A DNA stretch of 64,000 bases from Comamonas koreensis (GCF_014076495.1 NZ_CP043575.1:3968001-4032000); one strand, 5' to 3'. Counted from the first letter of the stretch, positions 54,973-62,525 are shown. Program-made: numbers and translations. The notes: generated from the sequence alone by a model not told the origin.

Positions 54973-55620
54973 TTACTTGTAGGTCTTGATGGGGCGCAGC
55001 ATGGACAGGGTCAGCTTGCCGGTGGTCACAGCGTTGGAGGCCACCACGGGGGTTTCCTGCACGCTGATGTAGCCATAGGCATAGCTGACCGAGCCCCCGT
55101 TGGGCAGCGCCATGCGAATCGCCACCAGTCGGTTGGCACGGGAGGCATTCACCGCTGCCTTGTAGCCAGGCAGGGTGGGATCCCAGCCGAAGGTCAGCTC
55201 CCAGCTCATTGCCGAGCGGGTCGTGGGGATCTTGATGCCGTACTTCTGCGACAGCGGCGCGAATTCCGCGTACTGCTGCTCACCGCCGGTAGGGCTGATT
55301 TCGCTGACCTGCTGCAGCTCGGTCCAACCGGTGATGGGTCGGACCGTGCCGGCGCTCGAGCCGCTGGGGAACTGGATCAGATCAGAGGTGTCTTCGTCTT
55401 CCAGGGTGATGGCACCCGTGGTGGCCGAACCCACACGCAAGATCGAGTCGTTCATGTCCTCCCAGCCCGTGTTGAGCAGGAAGGGGTCCTTGGCACTCAG
55501 GCCGTGCGCGGCTGCAGCAATCACAGGAGGTGCGGCGTTGGAGATGGTGGTCACGGAGACGGGAGCGCCAAAGCCGGTCGAGATTGCGAAGCGGGTGCCG
55601 GTCGATACTTCATAAGCCAT
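54973..55620 (-). CDS. Major tail tube protein
   Basis: A 215-residue protein starting MAYEVSTGTRFAISTGFGAPVSVTTISNAAPPVI. It is beta-rich with GWEDMNDSILRVGS, SWELTFGWDPTLPGYKAAV and a C-terminal Ig-like strand set, the pattern of siphophage tail tube (phage tail protein 3-like) subunits. AAGG precedes the ATG. It is flanked on both sides by strong hairpin terminators, as expected for the most highly expressed tail gene. It is the first late gene in the element; head genes that should precede it are missing. Confidence 0.82.
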   Translation of the reverse strand: MAYEVSTGTRFAISTGFGAPVSVTTISNAAPPVIAAAAHGLSAKDPFLLNTGWEDMNDSILRVGSATTGAITLEDEDTSDLIQFPSGSSAGTVRPITGWTELQQVSEISPTGGEQQYAEFAPLSQKYGIKIPTTRSAMSWELTFGWDPTLPGYKAAVNASRANRLVAIRMALPNGGSVSYAYGYISVQETPVVASNAVTTGKLTLSMLRPIKTYK

Positions 55621-55640
55621 GGTTGGGCCTTTCTAGAAAA

Positions 55641-55673
55641 AGAAAAATCCGCCTGCGCCATTGCAGGGCGGAT
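55641..55673 (-). terminator. Terminator upstream of tail tube gene (1)
   Basis: ATCCGCC/GGCGGAT (55647-55653 with 55667-55673) with inner TGC/GCA. TTTTTCTTTTTC on the minus strand leads into the tail tube ribosome site. Confidence 0.78.
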
Positions 55674-55695
55674 CGGTTTCGCCCTCGTCGGGCAC

Positions 55696-55717
55696 AAAAA
55701 AACCGCCTCTCGGCGGT
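55696..55717 (-). terminator. Terminator upstream of tail tube gene (2)
   Basis: ACCGCC-TCTC-GGCGGT (55702-55717) followed by T7 on the minus strand. It is in tandem with the hairpin at 55647. Confidence 0.8.
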
Positions 55718-55783
55718 ATGCGATGGTTGAAAGAGACAAGGCAGTCGACGATATATTGAACGTCAGCAGCCTGCGCTTTCTCG

Positions 55784-56029
55784 TCAAGGGTCGCAGGGGC
55801 TAGGCTCCAGATGGTTGGCTGCGCATGCGCGCCGAGCCTGCCCTGCGGTAACTACAAAGGCCAGCACGAACACTGGCCTCCAGATCAATGCCCCATCAGA
55901 CCATCCAAGCGGGCTGGGGCTGCTGTTCGCTTCTTCAAGCACTGGGAAGCTCTCAGCAGGAGATACCACACCGTCAAACCACTCAGGTGCGGACTGCGCT
56001 TGCTGCAGTTGAAACGACAGAGCCCACAT
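55784..56029 (-). CDS. Possible small phage protein, 81 residues
   Basis: The only plausible frame in the gap between the Q-like gene and the tail tube. The start at 56029 (MWALSFQLQQAQSAPEW) has GAGG about 8 nt upstream. The protein has a short hydrophobic segment (IWRPVFVLAFVVTA) and ends LEPSPCDP. I recognise no family. It could be a surviving end of the deleted head module or a chance frame. The rest of 55718-56341 holds hairpins only. Confidence 0.35.
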   Translation of the reverse strand: MWALSFQLQQAQSAPEWFDGVVSPAESFPVLEEANSSPSPLGWSDGALIWRPVFVLAFVVTAGQARRACAANHLEPSPCDP

Positions 56030-56174
56030 AAAGCGGGCCTCGGCGCAAACATGCAGGTAAGAAGAATGGGTGCCTGGTAAGTGCAATTGTGTGGCGCCGT
56101 ATAGGTGAAGCAGCACAACGCCACAGCCCATCTGTGCAGACATTTTTCAGCGCATTTACCCACGCCAGAAATGC

Positions 56175-56192
56175 AAAAGCCCCGCACGGGGC
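56175..56192 (-). terminator. Hairpin downstream of the Q-like gene
   Basis: GCCCCG-CA-CGGGGC (56179-56192) with TTTTGCATTTC on the minus strand. Another stem GCGATGC/GCATCGC lies near 56236-56256. Confidence 0.55.
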
Positions 56193-56341
56193 GAGGCTTC
56201 AAAGGCTGGTGGCATAGCTCTGCCATCCAAGGCCTTGCGATGCCGCAACAGCATCGCAAGTAGTTCATGGCTGGGGACATTGGCGGGCTACTTTCGCGTC
56301 CTTCGCATCACTGTCTCAACGATTACGAGAATACCACAGTT

Positions 56342-56797
56342 TTAGCCAGGCCGCAACAACTTATTCAAGTTATTGCTGTGCGTTCTTTTGCAATCCATCA
56401 CATAGTCGATAAGGAACTGCACATCCCTGCGGCTGGGTTCCTTGGCCAGCATCGCACCCTTGCATTTGAGGCACTTGTAGCTCTTGCCATCCTTGGCCGT
56501 CAGGCCTGTTCCCTGGCATGGCTTGCACCTTTGGTCCAGCAGCCAAGCCATGGCTTCAAGGGCAGCATCTTGAGGATCGGCCAGCTTCTTGGTCGATCCG
56601 TATTGGATCAAGGCTGTGTACATACGCTCCATATCCACCCTGCTAGGCTTGGTGATGATCCGCAGATAGTGCAAGGCGACGTTGGCTTTGCTCATCCCGC
56701 TGGCCTTGATCAGGTCCACCTGGCCGATGCGGTGCGATTCATCCGACAGATCACGGGAACTTATCGCGGCCGTGTACCGCTCTGCTGTATTGCTCAT
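56342..56797 (-). CDS. Q-like zinc-binding phage regulator (putative antiterminator)
   Basis: A 151-residue protein. The N-terminal half is helical and basic (YLRIITKPSRVDMERMYTALIQYGSTKKL). The C-terminal half has CKPCQGTG (Cys91, Cys94) and KCLKCKG (Cys109, Cys112), a DnaJ-like zinc pair as in some lambdoid Q antiterminators. It is the last early gene, directly before the late region, where Q is expected. The start at 56797 has AAGGAG. The function is inferred from the Cys pattern and position; another zinc-binding regulator is possible. Confidence 0.55.
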   Translation of the reverse strand: MSNTAERYTAAISSRDLSDESHRIGQVDLIKASGMSKANVALHYLRIITKPSRVDMERMYTALIQYGSTKKLADPQDAALEAMAWLLDQRCKPCQGTGLTAKDGKSYKCLKCKGAMLAKEPSRRDVQFLIDYVMDCKRTHSNNLNKLLRPG

Positions 56798-56906
56798 GCT
56801 TGCTCCTTCAATGCCGTTGTGCTGGCTGGGTTCAGTCGGGTTCTGCTTGCGCATATGTTCAGGTGGGCGCTGCGGTCTAGTGCCATGCGCTCGTCTGGCA
56901 TGGTGG

Positions 56907-57368
56907 TCAAGACCATGCCTGCCTCCCATCCGCGTCCACTGCCTCACGCGCAAAGCGGACCGTGGTCGGGTTGAGCCTCTCGCCGGCCTTGACGCGCTGG
57001 ATGATCGCGTGTGCCCAGCCTTTGTCCGCCGGCGCCTGCGCACGCTGGAGCTGCGGCGCCAAGCGTTTGAGCTGCTCGGCGACAACGGCTTGCGAGGCCA
57101 GCGGCGCGGACAGTTGCCGAGCCTCTGGCACAGGTGCCTTGCGCGCCAGATCGCGGAACTGGAACACAGTGGGCGGCTTGACCAGATCTAGGTGTGTCAA
57201 TGCGTGGGCGATGCCTTCCGGGAATTTCTCGAAACCCGCCAGCTCATGCGCCCAATCGGATTTCACGGCATTGAGGTCCAGGCCCTCCCATCGTCCCAGA
57301 AAGTCGCGGCCATATACCAAGGTGAGCTTGGTAAAAATCTTGTCTATCCATGCGACCGGCAAGCTCAT
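56907..57368 (-). CDS. Phage replication protein P-like (helicase loader)
   Basis: A 153-residue protein starting MSLPVAWIDKIFTKLTLVYGRDFLGRWEGLDL. The motifs VKSDWAHELAGF and KPPTVFQFRDLARKAP match the lambda P-type family (W...L..F / PP...F..L.R). These recruit the host DnaB helicase to phage DNA. Its start overlaps the stop of the O-like gene by ATGA, the usual O-P coupling. The C-terminal half is shorter than in lambda P. Confidence 0.68.
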   Translation of the reverse strand: MSLPVAWIDKIFTKLTLVYGRDFLGRWEGLDLNAVKSDWAHELAGFEKFPEGIAHALTHLDLVKPPTVFQFRDLARKAPVPEARQLSAPLASQAVVAEQLKRLAPQLQRAQAPADKGWAHAIIQRVKAGERLNPTTVRFAREAVDADGRQAWS

Positions 57369-58306
57369 GCCGCACCTCCGATATTTTTCTGTGGCCGCTC
57401 AATGCGCCTGGCCGCGACCTCAATGGCCTGGCTTTTGAAAAAATCGGCGGGCGAAGCTTCAGGAGCTTGCCGGGCAATGGAAGGAACTGCCTCTTGGGCG
57501 CGTTCCCGCATGCTGCGCTGGTAGCTGGTCTCGCCGCTGTGATACTGCGCACCAAATGCTTGCCGTGCAAAGGGCTTGAGGGTTTCGCAGCGCCGAATCC
57601 AGTTGCGCCAGGTCGCCAGCCAGTCCAGCTTTTTCGCATCAGCGCCAGCCTTGGCATGCCAGAAATCGGCAAACACCTCCGCTTGCTTGCGCACGTCATC
57701 GTCTGTCAGATCTGGCCGGGCTTGCTGTGCCCAGTCACACCAGGCTTGCGGCAACATCCAGGCATCGGCAAGGCGTGTGGCCGCTTTGGCCTTGGAGTCA
57801 TGCATGGCTCCGGCAGCCTGACCAAAGCCCAGGCCTGCGCCAGCCGTCACCGCACCAGCATCATTTGTATTTTTCTCTGCTTCTGTATCTGCATCTGTCT
57901 CTCTGTCTGTACGCGTGACATCGCCTGCGGTCACGCGTACCCCATCCGTCTCGGACTGCAGCGCGGAACCGGCTTTGGCTTTTGCGCGCTGGCGGCGTTT
58001 GCGATCAGCAGCCGTGGGGTCAGTGTCGCTGCGCATCTGGCGCGAGTTCCAGCGCAAAGGCTGCAAGCTCTCCTGGTCGATCAGACCTACCTCAGCCAAG
58101 CGACGACCCACCTCCGCCAAGGTGCGGGTGTCAATGCCCATCTTGACGGCGACCTTGCGCATCATCAAAGGGCCGGCATCATCCAGAACACCTCGCCCCT
58201 TGAGGCACAGCAGCGCCATGAAATGCCAGCGATCCTCGAAGGCGAGCAGGCGCAGCTTCTCGTCGTCGACCATCTCCGTGTAGGCGCGAAACCAGGGCAG
58301 CTGCAT
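57365..58306 (-). CDS. Phage replication initiator, O-like
   Basis: A 313-residue protein. The N-terminal ~75 residues form a winged-helix replisome-organiser-type domain (LPWFRAYTEMVDDEKLRLLAFEDRWHFMALLCLKGRGVLDD; MRKVAVKMGIDTRTLAEVGRRLAEVGLI). A charged linker follows, then a C-terminal segment (WLATWRNWIRRCETLKPFA) often found in DnaT/O-like proteins. The start at 58306 follows the previous stop by 2 bp and has GGAGG upstream. It is paired with the P-like gene by an ATGA overlap. Confidence 0.72.
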   Translation of the reverse strand: MQLPWFRAYTEMVDDEKLRLLAFEDRWHFMALLCLKGRGVLDDAGPLMMRKVAVKMGIDTRTLAEVGRRLAEVGLIDQESLQPLRWNSRQMRSDTDPTAADRKRRQRAKAKAGSALQSETDGVRVTAGDVTRTDRETDADTEAEKNTNDAGAVTAGAGLGFGQAAGAMHDSKAKAATRLADAWMLPQAWCDWAQQARPDLTDDDVRKQAEVFADFWHAKAGADAKKLDWLATWRNWIRRCETLKPFARQAFGAQYHSGETSYQRSMRERAQEAVPSIARQAPEASPADFFKSQAIEVAARRIERPQKNIGGAA

Positions 58307-58308
58307 GC

Positions 58309-58581
58309 TCACACCGCCTCCCATACGCGATAGCCATTGCGCAGCAGATCCGCGCCTTCAAACTGCACTACCTGGGTATGGCCACGTCGCTCAAGCTCGG
58401 GCAGGCGGCGGCAGATTTGCTCAACCGTCATGCCAGTGCATTCGGCCATCTCGCCTGCCGTCAGCGACTTCTCATCTTGCAGCGCTGCCATGATGCGGGA
58501 GACATGTCTGTCAGCAAACCGTGCCGAATGCTCTGCAGCGCAGGGGCTGCTCACAGGGTCATAGGCTCGGGTGTTGTTCAT
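58309..58581 (-). CDS. Small winged-helix phage protein
   Basis: A 90-residue protein with a wHTH-like middle part (RIMAALQDEKSLTAGEMAECTGMTVEQICRRLPELERRGH). It may be a DNA-binding early regulator or replication accessory. AAAGGAG precedes the ATG, and its ATG overlaps the stop of the next upstream gene. Family not identified. Confidence 0.7.
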   Translation of the reverse strand: MNNTRAYDPVSSPCAAEHSARFADRHVSRIMAALQDEKSLTAGEMAECTGMTVEQICRRLPELERRGHTQVVQFEGADLLRNGYRVWEAV

Positions 58582-58937
58582 CGCAGTGCTCCTTTCAAAA
58601 TACGTTGGGTTTTATGGTGAGAGGCCTGGGCTTGGGCCCCGCTCTCGATGAAATAGCCGGGGTATCGGGGATTGCGCTCCACGGTTCTGGATACCCGCTG
58701 CGGGCTGAACTTGGATGCAACAGACTGCGCCGGGCGGCTAAAGGCATTCGGGACCAACCCTGCGTGCACAGAAGCACCAAGGGTTGACCAGCCTGACTTG
58801 TTGAATCCGACGCGGCCCACCACGCCATAAGAGCCCCCTGCTTCTGAAACCGACTCCATGAGCGCTGCTTCATGCGCCACCACAGAACCGGGGGCCTGGC
58901 TCTGATCTTGGATGGCTTGTGACTTTGGTGTAGACAT
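58578..58937 (-). CDS. Early phage protein of unknown function, 119 residues
   Basis: The first gene of the minus-strand early operon, occupying the position of cro, but no helix-turn-helix is visible. It is polar and rich in Ser, Gln and Ala (SVASKFSPQRVSRTVERNPRYPGYF in the middle). Its promoter region overlaps the repressor operators at 58948-59013. It is coupled by ATGA to the wHTH gene. Function unknown. Confidence 0.6.
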   Translation of the reverse strand: MSTPKSQAIQDQSQAPGSVVAHEAALMESVSEAGGSYGVVGRVGFNKSGWSTLGASVHAGLVPNAFSRPAQSVASKFSPQRVSRTVERNPRYPGYFIESGAQAQASHHKTQRILKGALR

Positions 58938-58947
58938 GTCACAATTA

Positions 58948-59013
58948 AACCATAGTTCAGAACAAATAGCAACTATAGTTAAGACGTTTTCTACGAGAAT
59001 TTAAACCATGGTT
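58948..59013. promoter_or_regulatory. Right operator region of the phage repressor
   Basis: Three 10-bp dyads AACCATAGTT (58948-58957), AACTATAGTT (58971-58980) and AACCATGGTT (59004-59013) share the consensus AACYATRGTT. They lie between the divergent early gene and the repressor gene; the last one covers the repressor's ATG at 59008. Confidence 0.75.
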
Positions 59014-59703
59014 GAATACAAAGACCGCCTGGTTCAGGCGATGACTGCTGCAGAGATGAAAACAGCCGATCTGGCAGACCGGCTGGGACTGTCCTACCAA
59101 GCGATCAAGAAGGTGGTGGACGGGAACACCAAGGCATTGACGGCGGAGAACAGCGCTCGCGCAGCGCAGCTGCTCAATGTCTCGTCTGATTGGCTGGCGC
59201 TGGGCGAAGGTACGATGTCGCGCTCCAACATGGTGATGCCCTATAGTGACCTGTCCCCTGCGCCGATTCCCGGGCGTCCCACCATCGCCGTGCCTGTGCT
59301 GTCCAACAGCGCATCGATGGGCTCAGGCGCAGAGTTGCTGGAGCACGACGTGCTGACAGGAGATCTGAAGCTCTCTCAGGAGTGGGTCACGCAGCGCGTC
59401 AAGCCTTCCCATGTGCAGGCGCTGCGTTTTATCCATGCCTATGGTGACTCGATGAAGGGCACCTTCAACGATGGCGATATCTTGCTGGTTGATACTGGCA
59501 TTCGCCTGGTCGATATCGATGGGGTGTATGTGCTGTGCGCCCATGACCGACTTTTTGTAAAACGCGTGCGCCAACGCTGGGATGGCCAGTTCGAGATCAG
59601 CAGCGACAACCCGAGCATCAAGACCTCAGACTTGCTCGACGGCCGGGAGCAACTCGATGTGCGCGGCCGAGTTCTTTGGGCCTGGAATGGACAGAAGCTC
59701 TGA
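59008..59703 (+). CDS. CI-like phage repressor (HTH + S24 peptidase)
   Basis: A 231-residue LexA/CI-type repressor. The N-terminal HTH (residues ~14-45, AAEMKTADLADRLGLSYQAIKKVVDGNTKAL) is followed by a linker and an S24 self-cleavage domain with Ser148 (YGDSM) and Lys185 (VKRV). The expected cleavage segment reads SASMGSGAE, giving Met104-Gly105 in place of the usual Ala-Gly or Cys-Gly. Loss of the repressor by RecA-stimulated cleavage would open the minus-strand early promoter. Operators lie just upstream and 880 bp downstream, as in a two-operator lambda-type switch. Confidence 0.88.
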   Translation: MVEYKDRLVQAMTAAEMKTADLADRLGLSYQAIKKVVDGNTKALTAENSARAAQLLNVSSDWLALGEGTMSRSNMVMPYSDLSPAPIPGRPTIAVPVLSNSASMGSGAELLEHDVLTGDLKLSQEWVTQRVKPSHVQALRFIHAYGDSMKGTFNDGDILLVDTGIRLVDIDGVYVLCAHDRLFVKRVRQRWDGQFEISSDNPSIKTSDLLDGREQLDVRGRVLWAWNGQKL

Positions 59704-59862
59704 CCACCAGCCAAAGCCTTGTCTTTACCCACCGCACGCTCGGGCTTTTGACCCACCAACTATTGATTGCAGGCGACCGGTGCAGATCACCGGTCAGCAC
59801 TGCCTGCATACTTGGCGCCAATGCTGCACCCGACACCGGGCATCTTATTGTAGAAATTAAGA

Positions 59863-59893
59863 ATAGTTCAGAAATTTACTTAACTATAGTTAA
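59863..59893. promoter_or_regulatory. Distal operator duplicating the right operator
   Basis: ATAGTTCAGAA-N8-AACTATAGTTAA occurs here and, with identical spacing, at 58952-58982. The second dyad is extended to a perfect 14-bp palindrome (59880-59893). It fits a lambda OL-like partner for DNA looping. Confidence 0.7.
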
Positions 59894-60643
59894 ATTTTGA
59901 TATTAACTTAGGTTTGACTATCTATCCATCCTGGCGAAGGCTAGCCAACAAGTGACACCGGACATAGCCCGCGCAAACCGTAACCCAAATAACGGATCCC
60001 GCGACTGCAGATGGTTCGGACCGGGCGCCGAAACCGCTGAAATTGGAAGACGCTAAGCCACGAACAAGCGCACATGATCGCAGAAAAGCATCTCATAGAT
60101 ATCATTTAATTAATTTTGATACCTATAATACTCAATGCAGCGATAGAGGTCATGACAATGGTGCGCAGCCTGTAGCAGTTCGCCATAGACGTGCTCCACA
60201 GAGAGCGGTTGATTCATTGAGGTAGCCAAAACCACCCCGTGTATTTACTAACAGCGCACTCCGACCAGCTAGTGCTGCGGTCCTCCCGTTCGAAGAGATG
60301 GCTTGATCGGGTGACCTCGTCTATAAGCGACGAGGTTAAGAGCGGCGAGCAATGCATGCCACTTCAGTGCGCAGTCCAGTAGCATGGCTCTGGAAAATGG
60401 AGATACTACTAACACATGTGCTCACATATATAGCTCAAAAGTCTGAGTAGATATTTGAACTGCGTGTCCAGCTAACGTCATAGGGGCTTGGCAACAATGC
60501 ACAAATACAGCATGTTGAGTAAGGTATTTGAAGCAACGATCCATGGCTACCAAATAGATCCATATCGCTAACTTCCAAACTGGCCGAATAGCTCATGTGC
60601 AGCTTAATAAAGCAATGAGTACCTTATTAAAATACTTCAATAA
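59894..60643. other. 750-bp gene-poor region right of the distal operator
   Basis: AT-richer than the flanks, with stops in every frame and no convincing ORF. It contains a perfect 8-bp hairpin ACCTCGTC-N7-GACGAGGT (60314-60336) and an ATGAGTA/TACTCAT dyad (60615-60651). It is probably the eroded left arm of the prophage. Confidence 0.5.
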
Positions 60644-60964
60644 TTACTCATCCCCGCCCGACTTCGCCCGCCCGCCCATTTGCTCATCATAAAACTGGCC
60701 CAGGCCCAGGCTGCCCACATCGCGGCGCAAATGGATATCGTAGATAAAAATCTTGTTGAATACCCGGTCCAGCCGCACATACTGGTAGGTCGCCACCGTG
60801 GTTTCGTTCACCACGAGCTTGATGGGATCCGTTCTGTACACGCCGAAATGGCTGGTGGGCTTGAGTTTTATCTTCGAAAACGGCTCTGACGACAAATACA
60901 CGTAGACAGGGGTGTACATTGAGTAAATATTGTCTTTGCGAATTAGGGGGGCAGCAAATACCAT
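60644..60964 (-). CDS. Hypothetical protein, ~106 residues
   Basis: A protein starting MVFAAPLIRKDNIYSMYTPVYVYLSS and continuing beta-rich with many Tyr, Val and Lys residues (TVATYQYVRLDRVFNKIFIYDIHLRRD). It ends in a charged tail GGRAKSGGDE. It lacks a clear signal peptide; possible starts are GTG 60970, ATG 60964 and ATG 60919, none with a good ribosome site. No family is recognised. It lies alone between phage debris and the nuclease gene, so it could be a phage-arm survivor, a moron, or a truncated gene. Confidence 0.45.
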   Translation of the reverse strand: MVFAAPLIRKDNIYSMYTPVYVYLSSEPFSKIKLKPTSHFGVYRTDPIKLVVNETTVATYQYVRLDRVFNKIFIYDIHLRRDVGSLGLGQFYDEQMGGRAKSGGDE

Positions 60965-60970
60965 TACCAC

Positions 60971-61457
60971 CCATTACCTGTGCCGCCATCAGAAATTCCG
61001 CACTGGATTCTCCCCCAGCGCGGATGGTAAATGACAGAAACGGCTACAGCGATTAACTCCGCGCTAACACTTAGCTATAATTGATAGCTATATGATATTC
61101 GATTAAATCTATTTGTGGTTAACAACAACTATCAGTTTGCAGTTGTTTGCTATTCGTGTGAAATCTGTTTTATGAGGGATGCAGCCACCGCCGCAGACCG
61201 TTGGTTGAAGCACCAGCCCCGGTGGCGCGGGGGCGGCTGTGCCAGCTGCGCTTCTACAGCGCAATATTTGCCATATTTTTATACAGTCCTGTGCTTGGCG
61301 GCCTTCAGCACCATATAGCCACAACGCATTCATTGCACTAGATAGTTAGCTTAAAAATTCATAGCAATTTCAGGCAACAGGTAGCAATTTGAGCCACAAT
61401 ACGGCAGTTGTCTTGCTGTGCTGGCTAAAGGTCGGCATGCCCCGGTTGTCGTAGTTC
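60971..61457. other. ~490-bp intergenic region with AGCTAT dyads
   Basis: No gene seen. It contains TAGCTAT-N5-ATAGCTA (61072-61090) and a similar weaker dyad near 61345-61366, related to the element at 22453. It presumably carries the nuclease promoter. Confidence 0.45.
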
Positions 61458-62525
61458 ATGGCCTGCCCTCCTCCCCGTTCCGCCAAGCGCCCCGCCAAAA
61501 AGAAAAAAGCATCCAAGTCCGCCCCCGGCCTGCTGCGCGGTTATTTACGCGGCATGGTGGGCAAAGGGGCGATTGCCGCCTACAGCGCGGTCGCAGCCAT
61601 CGCGTCGGCCGCCTATGTGCCGCAACTCGACCCTATCCGCCAATGGGCGGTCAGCCATAGCACTCAGTGGCTGCAGCAGCTGCCGCCGGTGCAAACGGTG
61701 CAGCACTGGGTGGAAGAGGTCCAGTCCACCGCGGCAGACTGGCAAAGCCGCTTTCTAGAGATTGCCCGGCAAAGCCGGGGCGCTGCGTCAGATGCCGGGC
61801 ACGCTTCAGCCACCCCCACCCCGCCCCCTTCCAGCCAGGCGAGCAGCGATAAAGGCAGCCAGGGCTTTGCCGACTGCGCCGAGCAGCTGCCCGCCAGCGC
61901 GCCGCTCAGTGCTGCCAGTGTGGGGCGCAACTGGATGCCCGTCACCCTGTGCTCGACCGGGTTTGCGGTGCTTTATTCGGGGCTGTCCAAAACGCCGATC
62001 GTCACGGTGGAGCGCTTGAGCCGCCAGCGGCTGCAAGGCGCGGCGGGCTTGCAGCGCACCGACCACTTTTATGCCGATGCGCGCCTGCGCGCGGCCTACA
62101 AGGCCGAGCTGTCCGATTACCAGGCCAGTGGCTATGACCGGGGCCATATGGCGCCGGCAGCGGACCAGAGCACCGCCACCGGCATGGCGCAGTCCTTTGC
62201 GCTGTCCAACATGGTGCCGCAGGACCCGACGCACAACCGCCAGGTCTGGTCCAAGCTCGAAGCGGATGTGCGCAAGTACGCCAAGCGCGCCAGCGGCAAC
62301 GTGTTTGTCTATACCGGCCCCTTGTTTGAGGGCCAGACCCCCACCATTGGCCGCAACCAGGTCTGGGTGCCCAGCCATTTGTACAAGCTGGTGTTTGATG
62401 AGCAGCAGCAACGCGCCTGGGCCTGGGTGCTGCCCAACCGGGGCGATGCGCAGCTGGGCGCGCCAATGAGCTATGCGCAATTTGTGCAGCGGACAGGGCG
62501 CAATTTTCTGCCCCATCTGCACTGA
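61458..62525 (+). CDS. DNA/RNA non-specific endonuclease (NUC1 family)
   Basis: A 355-residue protein. A very basic N-terminus (RSAKRPAKKKKASK) precedes a hydrophobic stretch (~residues 35-55) and a Ser/Pro/Ala-rich linker. The NUC1 nuclease domain then runs from about residue 165 to the end. The catalytic DRGH motif is in YDRGHMAPAADQ, with the metal-site Asn in LSNMVPQDPTHNRQVW. The family degrades DNA and RNA with Mg2+. A cysteine pair (FADCAEQLP, VTLCSTGF) suggests the domain works outside the cytoplasm, so this is likely an anchored or exported nuclease. No immunity gene is seen. Confidence 0.88.
   Translation: MACPPPRSAKRPAKKKKASKSAPGLLRGYLRGMVGKGAIAAYSAVAAIASAAYVPQLDPIRQWAVSHSTQWLQQLPPVQTVQHWVEEVQSTAADWQSRFLEIARQSRGAASDAGHASATPTPPPSSQASSDKGSQGFADCAEQLPASAPLSAASVGRNWMPVTLCSTGFAVLYSGLSKTPIVTVERLSRQRLQGAAGLQRTDHFYADARLRAAYKAELSDYQASGYDRGHMAPAADQSTATGMAQSFALSNMVPQDPTHNRQVWSKLEADVRKYAKRASGNVFVYTGPLFEGQTPTIGRNQVWVPSHLYKLVFDEQQQRAWAWVLPNRGDAQLGAPMSYAQFVQRTGRNFLPHLH

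Larger units (their letters stand above)
44105..59900. mobile_element. Cryptic prophage or tailocin-like element (siphophage tail, lysis, replication and CI modules)
   Basis: A continuous minus-strand phage gene block with a plus-strand S24 repressor at its right side. Early genes (58937 to 56342) include O-, P- and Q-like proteins; late genes (55620 to 44375) encode tail and lysis. No terminase, portal, capsid, head-tail connector, tail terminator, integrase or excisionase can be found. Genes overlap by ATGA at many junctions, and the ORFs are intact. The left edge abuts tRNA-Leu(CAA); the right edge is not defined, because the region after the distal operator (59882) is nearly gene-free. 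Boundaries are estimates. Confidence 0.85.

Noticed and set aside
55551..55787. A 78-residue minus-strand frame overlapping the tail tube start
   Set aside because: It runs through two terminator hairpins and the tail tube ribosome site.
59836..59850. CCGGGCA near the distal operator as a possible right copy of the tRNA-Leu 3' end (attR)
   Set aside because: The match to the tRNA end is only 7 nt and flanks do not agree; too short to support an attachment site.
60314..60336. Hairpin considered as a boxB (N-antitermination) or integron attC site
   Set aside because: The stem is 8 bp with a 7-nt loop, unlike the short 5-nt-loop boxB, and no GTTRRRY/RYYYAAC core sites flank it.
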